Source: Verrucomicrobiota bacterium
Lineage (GTDB): Bacteria; Verrucomicrobiota; Verrucomicrobiia; Chthoniobacterales; Terrimicrobiaceae
Direction of reading: 5' to 3'
Assembly (NCBI GenBank): GCA_026398285.1
Contig: JAPLTI010000269.1
Location: forward strand, 1 to 5,322
Length of the DNA: 5,322 nt
The first letter of the stretch is position 1. Each line of letters starts with the position of its first letter. The position numbers were made by a program, and so were the translations under genes. This document shows, piece by piece, positions 1 to 5,322 of the stretch. The notes below the pieces were generated by a model, which saw only the letters and a program-made list of their open reading frames with translations, was not told where the DNA came from and did not search any database.

Positions 1-1331
1 TTCAGTCATACATCAACCTTGTTAATATTCAGGGAAATACAAGAACACAAGACCGCGTGATCCGCCGTGAATTGGCAGTAAAGCCCGGCGAGGTTTACGA
101 CACGACGCTGGTGGATGTGAGCAAGAAGCGCCTTGAGAACCTGAACTACTTCTCCCGCGTGGAGACCCAACCGACCGACACAGTCGTTCCGGGCCGCAAA
201 GACTTGAATGTCATCGTTGAAGAAAAACGCACTGGTTCGTTCAACTTCGGCGCAGGCTTCAGCACGATCGACAGCTTGATCGGCTTTGCGGAAATCCAGC
301 AATCCAATTTTGATGTTACGAACTGGCCGAACTTCACCGGTGGTGGCCAGCGCTTCCGCATCCGCGCCCAATACGGTCTCCTGCGTCAGGATTTCGTGGC
401 AGCCCTCACCGAACCCTGGTTCCTTGGATATAAACTCTCCGCCGGCGTCGAAGCCTACTACCGGAACGCGGACTTCCTTTCGAATGTGTATGCTCAGGAA
501 AACGCAGGTTTCGCCCTGCAAACACGCCAGCAAGTCTGGCGCGCACTCTCCGCCCGCACTGAATACCGCTTCGAGCGCGTCGTGATTTACGATCTCGGCG
601 ACGACCTCTACAACGACTATTATGGCGCCAATGGCGTATTTGGAGGAACCAGCAGCAACGGAAAATATGGTCCCGTCATCAAGGATGCCGAAGGCACCTA
701 CTACAAGAGCGCCATCACCAGTTCTCTCGTTTGGGATACCCGCGACAGTCTCTTCTTGACCCGCAAGGGAGAACTCCTCGAACTCACCGGCTTCATCGCA
801 GGCGGTTTCCTCGGAGGCACGGTCCAAGACTACGGCATCTCGCTCGAAGGCTCGAAATACTTCCCGCTCCCATGGGACATGATTTTCATGACCAAAGCCC
901 AAGTGGCCGTGGTCGATGGCTGGGGTGGCGGCGAGTCGAATGAAGACGACGGCTACGGAAACGGTGTTCCGATTTTTGACCGCCTCTACCTAGGCGGTGC
1001 CAACAACATGCGAGGCTTTGACTTCCGCGAGGTCGGCCCTGTGGATGTGGATGACAACCCGATCGGCGGTAACTCGCTCGCCTATGTGACTCTGGAACTC
1101 ACCTTCCCGATTATCAGTCGCGTCCGCGGCGCGGTCTTCACTGATGCCGGTTTCGTGAACTCGGATGCCTACGATTTCGGAAGTGCAGGCGCCAATGTGG
1201 ACGTGGGCTTCGGTCTGCGACTCGACCTGCCAATTGGCCCGATCCGCGTCGATTATGGTATTCCGGTTGTCTATGACAGCTGGAACGGACCTCCCGGAAA
1301 GTTCAACTTCAACATCGGATACCAATTCTAA
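1..1331 (+). CDS. bamA: Outer membrane protein assembly factor BamA, 3' part (5' end outside window)
   Basis: BamA is the outer-membrane core of the BAM complex, which folds and inserts beta-barrel proteins. The frame is open from base 3 to the TAA at 1329-1331, giving 442 visible residues. The GTG at 57 lies inside a conserved POTRA motif and is not the start. The first ~75 residues are the last POTRA domain, with VNIQGNTRTQDRVIRREL, a PGEVYD turn and LNYFSRV. The rest is the 16-strand barrel of the Omp85 family: a DTRD strand motif (about nt 738-749), the loop-6 RGF motif at nt 1011-1019, and a C-terminal strand ending GYQF whose last residue is Phe, as in the beta-signal. Family proteins are roughly 750-850 aa, so about half is missing upstream. 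The ompH gene follows, as in many diderms. TamA or another Omp85 member is less likely given this neighbour. Identification is firm. Confidence 0.95.
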   Translation, partial: QSYINLVNIQGNTRTQDRVIRRELAVKPGEVYDTTLVDVSKKRLENLNYFSRVETQPTDTVVPGRKDLNVIVEEKRTGSFNFGAGFSTIDSLIGFAEIQQSNFDVTNWPNFTGGGQRFRIRAQYGLLRQDFVAALTEPWFLGYKLSAGVEAYYRNADFLSNVYAQENAGFALQTRQQVWRALSARTEYRFERVVIYDLGDDLYNDYYGANGVFGGTSSNGKYGPVIKDAEGTYYKSAITSSLVWDTRDSLFLTRKGELLELTGFIAGGFLGGTVQDYGISLEGSKYFPLPWDMIFMTKAQVAVVDGWGGGESNEDDGYGNGVPIFDRLYLGGANNMRGFDFREVGPVDVDDNPIGGNSLAYVTLELTFPIISRVRGAVFTDAGFVNSDAYDFGSAGANVDVGFGLRLDLPIGPIRVDYGIPVVYDSWNGPPGKFNFNIGYQF

Positions 1332-1374
1332 TACCAAGGTTTCAGTCATTCTGCGACCTTGACCAAACTAGGCT

Positions 1375-1395
1375 CCCGTGCAATTTACCCACGGG
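1375..1395 (+). terminator. Small hairpin between bamA and ompH, possible weak terminator or attenuator
   Basis: CCCGTG (1375-1380) pairs perfectly with CACGGG (1390-1395) around a 9-base loop. It is followed by CTTTCATTT, which is T-rich but not a true U tract. It sits 43 bases after the bamA stop. It may partly end bamA transcripts or protect mRNA 3' ends, while ompH is read through or started separately. The stem is short, so function is uncertain. Confidence 0.3.
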
Positions 1396-1432
1396 CTTTC
1401 ATTTCAACCCAATAACCAAAATACAAACTACA
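1396..1432 (+). promoter_or_regulatory. G-free, Shine-Dalgarno-less leader of ompH
   Basis: All 37 bases before the ompH ATG lack G, and the stretch is rich in A and C. There is therefore no GGAG-like ribosome binding site and little chance of stable secondary structure. Such leaders are normally read through an open start region, often with help from ribosomal protein S1; that mechanism is inference here. A weak promoter-like pair (TTGACC at 1360-1365 and TTTACC at 1384-1389, spacer 18) lies just upstream and overlaps the hairpin, but it is not convincing. Confidence 0.35.
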
Positions 1433-2029
1433 ATGCTCAAATCACTACTCTCAGCAGCCATTCTCACCACCGCCGTGCTCGCGTTCACGCCATCGGCCAA
1501 CGCCCAGATGAAGGTCGGTATTCTCGATATGAATGCCGTCTTCACCCAATACTACCGCACCAAGGATGCCGAGGCTAAGCTCAACGAATCCCGCGCTGCC
1601 GCGAAAAAAGAACTCGATGACCGCCTCGAAACCCTCAAGAAGGCGATGGAAGAGATCAACAAAATCAACGCCGATCTCGAAAAGCCCGAACTCAGCAAAG
1701 ACGCGAAGGAAAAAGCCGCCAAATCGCGGGATGAAAAAGTCGCCGAAGCTCGCAACCTCGACCGTGAAATCGCGGAATTCCGTGGCACCCGCGAGCGCCA
1801 ACTTCAAGAGCAGTTCGTCCGCATGCGCAAAGATATCATTGACGACATCATGAAGATCGTTAACGACAAGGTCAAAAGCGCAGCCTACGACATCGTCCTC
1901 GACAAATCTGGCATGAGCATGGGCCAAGTTCCCGTCGTCCTCTTCTCCGCGCCGAACCTCGATTTCAGCAAGGACATCATCGACACGCTGAACAAAGACG
2001 CTGACAAGGCTGCTGCCCCCAAGAAGTAA
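1433..2029 (+). CDS. ompH: OmpH/Skp family periplasmic chaperone
   Basis: Skp/OmpH proteins are periplasmic holdases that keep unfolded outer-membrane proteins soluble on their way to BamA; in E. coli they form a trimer with coiled-coil arms. The 198-residue product starts with a signal peptide: Lys at 3, a hydrophobic stretch at about 5-18, and SANA before Gln25, so signal peptidase I probably cuts after Ala24. The mature start, MKVGILDMNAVF, matches the family's first strand (KIAVVD...F). Residues ~40-140 are highly charged and helical with heptad character, the coiled-coil arm. The C-terminal YDIVLDKSG strand closes the core, followed by about 45 further residues and a Lys/Ala-rich tail. 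E. coli Skp is 161 residues, so this is somewhat longer, mostly at the C end. Position directly after bamA supports the call. The start has no Shine-Dalgarno, but the signal peptide fixes it. Confidence 0.92.
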   Translation: MLKSLLSAAILTTAVLAFTPSANAQMKVGILDMNAVFTQYYRTKDAEAKLNESRAAAKKELDDRLETLKKAMEEINKINADLEKPELSKDAKEKAAKSRDEKVAEARNLDREIAEFRGTRERQLQEQFVRMRKDIIDDIMKIVNDKVKSAAYDIVLDKSGMSMGQVPVVLFSAPNLDFSKDIIDTLNKDADKAAAPKK

Positions 2030-3042
2030 TGACTCTCCGTGACCTCGCCGGGCGTGTGAACGCCCGGCTCGCTCCGGAAGCGGGGGATGTCGAGATCTCG
2101 AATGTGGCCTCCTTGGCCGACGCCAATCCAGGCGACATCTCTTTTTTCGGAAACCCCAAGTATATCAACGCGCTGAGGAAGACTCGCGCAACGGCCGTTC
2201 TTCTTCCCGAGTCCTTTACCGAGGAGATTCCAACCCACGGCCTGTTTGTGCCAGATCCAGCGGCGGCGTTTGCACAGATTCTTCCTCTCTTCACCCCGCA
2301 ACCCATTGTTCGGGAGCCAGGCATTCATCCGACTGCGGTCATTTCGCCGGATGCAGAGATCGGCGAGGCTTGTTCCATCGGAGCCCATGTGGTGATCGAA
2401 GCGGGAGCCAAAGTTGGTGCCCGATCCGTCATTGAAGCCCGGTGTTTTATCGGACAACAAAGCACATTAGGCGAAAATTGCCATCTTCACCCAAATGTTA
2501 CAGTCCGTGAGCGTTGCCGCATCGGCAACCAGGTCATTCTTCATTGCGGAGTTGTGGTGGGAGCCGATGGTTTTGGCTATGAATTCCGCGATGGGAAACA
2601 GCAGAAAATCCCACAAACCGGCACTGTTCAGATCGACGACGATGTCGAAATCGGTGCCAACTCCGCCGTGGACCGCGCCCGCTTCGGCCGCACTTGGATT
2701 CAACGCGGCACGAAAATCGACAACCTCGTCCAGATCGGCCACAACGTGACGATTGGCGAGCATTGCATCCTCTGCGCCCAAGTCGGCATCTCCGGTAGCA
2801 CCCGCATCGGAAATTACGTCACGCTCGCCGGCAAGGTCGGCCTCAGTGGACACATCGAAATCGGCGACCAAGTCATGATTGGCGCCATGTCTGGGTTGGC
2901 CAAAAATGTGCCGTCAAAAACAATCATGTTCGGCGCCCCGGCCCAACCCATCCGCGAATACAAAGAAAATTACGCTCTGCTGAAAAACATTCGCAAACTC
3001 TACAATCGCGTCAAAGCTCTCGAGGCCAAAAGTCCCGAGTAG
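2029..3042 (+). CDS. lpxD: UDP-3-O-acylglucosamine N-acyltransferase LpxD
   Basis: LpxD moves a 3-hydroxyacyl chain from acyl carrier protein to the 2-amino group of UDP-3-O-acylglucosamine, the third step of lipid A synthesis, in the cytoplasm. The 337-aa length is close to E. coli LpxD (341). An N-terminal uridine-binding domain (~1-95) contains GDISFFGNPKYINAL. From ~99 to ~295 come left-handed beta-helix hexapeptide repeats (I-G-x-x-x-x type). GADGFGYEF lies at 178-186. His238 in QIGHNVTIG matches the catalytic His of the family (E. coli His239), and His275 matches E. coli His276. MFGAPAQPIREY leads to a C-terminal helix. The ATG shares its A with the ompH TAA stop (TAATG), which suggests translational coupling; no strong Shine-Dalgarno is present. 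Codon use changes noticeably near nt 2600-2640 (see findings). fabZ and lpxA, which follow in proteobacteria, are absent here. Confidence 0.96.
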   Translation: MTLRDLAGRVNARLAPEAGDVEISNVASLADANPGDISFFGNPKYINALRKTRATAVLLPESFTEEIPTHGLFVPDPAAAFAQILPLFTPQPIVREPGIHPTAVISPDAEIGEACSIGAHVVIEAGAKVGARSVIEARCFIGQQSTLGENCHLHPNVTVRERCRIGNQVILHCGVVVGADGFGYEFRDGKQQKIPQTGTVQIDDDVEIGANSAVDRARFGRTWIQRGTKIDNLVQIGHNVTIGEHCILCAQVGISGSTRIGNYVTLAGKVGLSGHIEIGDQVMIGAMSGLAKNVPSKTIMFGAPAQPIREYKENYALLKNIRKLYNRVKALEAKSPE

Positions 3043-3067
3043 TGCATGCATCAGGAAAACGGTTTTT

Positions 3068-3095
3068 TTGACAGAATGTGAGGAATTCCTATGCA
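3068..3095 (+). promoter_or_regulatory. Candidate promoter for prmC-murA
   Basis: A perfect -35 hexamer TTGACA (3068-3073) follows a seven-T run. Sixteen bases on is TATGCA (3090-3095), which matches the -10 consensus only in its first three bases. The spacer contains the perfect palindrome AGGAATTCCT (3081-3090), a possible binding site or chance. If used, transcription would begin near 3102 and the 9-mer repeat would lie in the 5' leader. The poor -10 keeps this tentative. Confidence 0.3.
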
Positions 3096-3110
3096 GTTGC
3101 CGACTCCTCA

Positions 3111-3140
3111 TCCTCCGTGCTCTCCGTGTCCTCTGTGGTT
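3111..3140 (+). repeat. Three tandem degenerate 9-mers; probable copy of a dispersed intergenic repeat
   Basis: The units are TCCTCCGTG (3111-3119), CTCTCCGTG (3120-3128) and TCCTCTGTG (3129-3137), followed by GTTAAT. Read on the reverse strand it is ATTAACCACAGAGGACACGG and onward. From general knowledge, this accacagag-type repeat recurs in intergenic DNA of many environmental bacteria, particularly Verrucomicrobiota and Planctomycetota. It produces spurious predicted peptides such as TTEDTESTED, which the reverse strand gives here. It ends 35 bases before the prmC ATG. Its function is unknown, and copies elsewhere in this genome cannot be seen from this window. Confidence 0.6.
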
Positions 3141-3175
3141 AATATTGCTGATTTCGGGGGCATCCCGCTGCCTTG

Positions 3176-4004
3176 ATGACCACGCTTGAAGTCCTCAACG
3201 CGGCGACCTCCTACTTGGATAAACAAGGCGTGGAAAGCCCGCGCCTGAATGCCGAGTATCTCCTCGCCCATGTCCTCGGCAAAAAGAAGCGCATCGAGCT
3301 CTATCTGGAGTTTGAGCGTCCGCTCGGCGAAAAAGAACGCGCTCCCCTGCGCGACCTAGTAAAGCGGCGCTCCGAGGGCATCCCCCTCCAGCACCTCCTC
3401 GGCACAGCGGAGTTCTGCGGGCACCTTTTCACCTGCGATGCCCGGGGACTCATCCCCCGCCCCGAGACCGAGCAACTCGTGGAACTCATCCTCAAAAGCT
3501 CACCCGACGCGGCAAGCATCCTGGACGTGGGCACTGGCAGCGGTGTGATTGCCATCAGTCTGGCACTCGCACTGCCCGCCTCCAAAGTCTCCGCCTGCGA
3601 CCTCTCGCCCTCGGCCCTCTCGCTGGCACAAGAAAATGCCGCCCGCCACCAACTCGAAGCGCGCATGACTTTCTTCCAATCCGACCTTCTCGCCGCTGTT
3701 TCAGAGACCTTCGCCGTTATCGCCGCCAACCTCCCCTACATCCCAAGCGCCGATATTCCCAACCTCTCACGCGAGGTCCAAAAGGATCCCCTCACCGCGC
3801 TGGATGGCGGCCCGGACGGTCTCGTGCTCGTCGAACGACTCATCGCCGAGGCCCCATCCCGACTCTCTCCCGGCGGACTGCTCGCACTAGAAATCGGACA
3901 CGACCAAGCCGAGCGCACCATGGCACTTCTCGCTGACAACAATTATCGAGACATCGCAGCCCATCGCGATTATCAAGACGTTCAACGATTCGTTTCAGCA
4001 AGAC

Positions 4005-4012
<8 letters not shown>
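3176..4012 (+). CDS. prmC: Peptide chain release factor N5-glutamine methyltransferase PrmC (HemK)
   Basis: PrmC methylates the glutamine of the GGQ motif in release factors RF1 and RF2 with S-adenosylmethionine, which speeds peptide release in the cytoplasm. The product is 278 aa (E. coli: 277). A helical N-terminal substrate-binding domain (~1-85, with SPRLNAEYLLAHVL) precedes the linker LIPRPETEQL, then a Rossmann methyltransferase fold. Motif I is LDVGTGSG at 116-123. The catalytic motif, normally NPPY, is Asn185-Leu-Pro-Tyr188, in the expected place (E. coli 183-186). LTALDGGPDGL follows, as in the family. I chose the ATG at 3176 over the TTG directly before it, since both are in frame and ATG is the stronger start; no Shine-Dalgarno supports either. 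The last 8 bases overlap murA, so the two are probably co-translated. An RlmB/PrmB-like glutamine methyltransferase is less likely given the N-terminal domain. Confidence 0.94.
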
Positions 4013-5159
<1,147 letters not shown>

Positions 5160-5172
5160 GCCCCAACAAAAA

Positions 5173-5203
5173 AACCGGCGAAAAAAAATTTAAAATCCCG
5201 GTT
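5173..5203. repeat. Inverted repeat AACCGG / CCGGTT around the UP-like element
   Basis: AACCGG (5173-5178) and CCGGTT (5198-5203) are perfect complements separated by 19 A/T-rich bases. The right arm overlaps the first two bases of the tRNA -35 hexamer. It is not a convincing terminator for murA, because the loop is long and no T run follows. It could be chance or a regulator site. Confidence 0.25.
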
Positions 5204-5230
5204 GACTCCCGCTCAATCTTCGTCTTTACT
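5181..5230 (+). promoter_or_regulatory. Promoter of tRNA-Arg with UP-like element
   Basis: The -35 is TTGACT (5202-5207, five of six consensus bases). An optimal 17-base spacer precedes the -10 TTTACT (5225-5230, four of six). The A/T tract AAAAAAAATTTAAAAT (5181-5196) lies just upstream of the -35, at about -41 to -56 from a start near 5237, where a UP element contacts the RNA polymerase alpha subunits. The start region GCGCCCTGC is GC-rich, like the discriminators of stringently controlled stable-RNA promoters. The tRNA begins about 12 bases past the expected start site, leaving a short 5' leader for RNase P. Confidence 0.7.
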
Positions 5231-5248
5231 CTGCGCCCTGCTTTAAAC

Positions 5249-5322
5249 GCAGCCATAGCTCAATTGGATAGAGCATCTGACTACGGATCAGAAGGTTTGA
5301 GGTTCGACTCCTCATGGCTGCA
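5249..5322 (+). tRNA. tRNA-Arg, anticodon ACG
   Basis: All four stems pair perfectly. The acceptor is GCAGCCA (5249-5255) with TGGCTGC (5315-5321). The D stem is GCTC/GAGC with a GG-containing 9-base loop. The anticodon stem is TCTGA/TCAGA with loop CTACGGA, placing anticodon ACG at 5283-5285. The variable loop has 5 bases. The T stem is TGAGG/CCTCA with loop TTCGACT. The discriminator A is base 5322, the last in the window, so whether CCA is encoded cannot be seen. A20 in the D loop and C35 are the usual arginine identity elements. A34 is normally edited to inosine by TadA, so the tRNA reads CGU, CGC and CGA. Confidence 0.97.

Noticed and set aside
57..59. GTG as the start of bamA
   Set aside because: The frame stays open to the window edge and the upstream residues (YINLVNIQGNTRTQDR) belong to the same POTRA domain, so the gene is truncated by the window.
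6..902. 298-codon reverse-strand open frame opposite bamA
   Set aside because: The + strand frame encodes a clear BamA with conserved POTRA and barrel motifs. The reverse product shows no recognisable family and is a shadow of codon bias.
1..1349. TTCAGTCAT at both 1-9 and 1341-1349
   Set aside because: A shared 9-mer, one copy inside coding sequence, with no extension on either side; most likely chance.
1335..1361. CAAGGT/ACCTTG inverted repeat after bamA
   Set aside because: Six-base arms with a 15-base loop and no T tract are easily found by chance.
1885..2460. 191-codon reverse-strand open frame across the ompH-lpxD junction
   Set aside because: It overlaps two well-supported genes and its product has no recognisable motif.
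3019..3069. Terminator after lpxD (CTCG...CGAG stem plus seven-T run)
   Set aside because: The stem is short and bulged, overlaps the end of the gene, and the T run begins over 20 bases after it, so it does not form an intrinsic terminator.
3089..3271. 60-codon reverse frame containing TTEDTESTEDEE
   Set aside because: The striking peptide is the reverse reading of the 9-mer repeat, and the rest is antisense to prmC. This is a known type of spurious prediction.

Overview
The window is a compact bacterial chromosomal segment, with every gene on the + strand and almost no free space. It carries cell-envelope genes: the 3' part of bamA (outer-membrane protein assembly), an ompH/skp-type periplasmic chaperone, and lpxD (lipid A synthesis). 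These are followed by prmC (release-factor methyltransferase), murA (first committed step of peptidoglycan synthesis) and a tRNA-Arg(ACG) that runs to the window edge. The organism is diderm and makes LPS. The bamA-ompH-lpxD order without fabZ/lpxA behind lpxD, the coupling of prmC to murA, weak or absent Shine-Dalgarno sites, and a dispersed repeat whose reverse strand reads TTAACCACAGAGGACAC suggest the PVC group, probably Verrucomicrobiota. That placement is inference, not a database result.

Layout: bases 1-1331 encode the last POTRA domain and the whole barrel of BamA; the gene starts outside the window. A 101-base gap holds a small hairpin and a G-free, Shine-Dalgarno-less leader. ompH (1433-2029) has a clear signal peptide, and its stop codon shares one base with the lpxD start (2029-3042). 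A 133-base gap (3043-3175) holds a perfect -35 hexamer, a 10-base palindrome, a possible short leader ORF and three tandem copies of a degenerate 9-mer. prmC (3176-4012) overlaps murA (4005-5159) by 8 bases. A strong stable-RNA-type promoter with an A/T-rich UP-like element (5181-5230) then drives the tRNA (5249-5322).

The genes form two probable transcription units. The first (bamA-ompH-lpxD) builds the outer membrane: BamA inserts barrels, OmpH/Skp carries their precursors through the periplasm, and LpxD acylates the lipid A precursor. The second (prmC-murA) joins translation termination to peptidoglycan precursor synthesis. I see no defence system, mobile element or CRISPR array. The most unusual item is MurA: it keeps the catalytic Cys and the other key residues I could place, but lacks about 35 residues near the N terminus that the standard enzyme has. 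Other points worth a look are the NLPY active-site variant in PrmC, a sharp change in codon usage inside lpxD, and the intergenic repeat.
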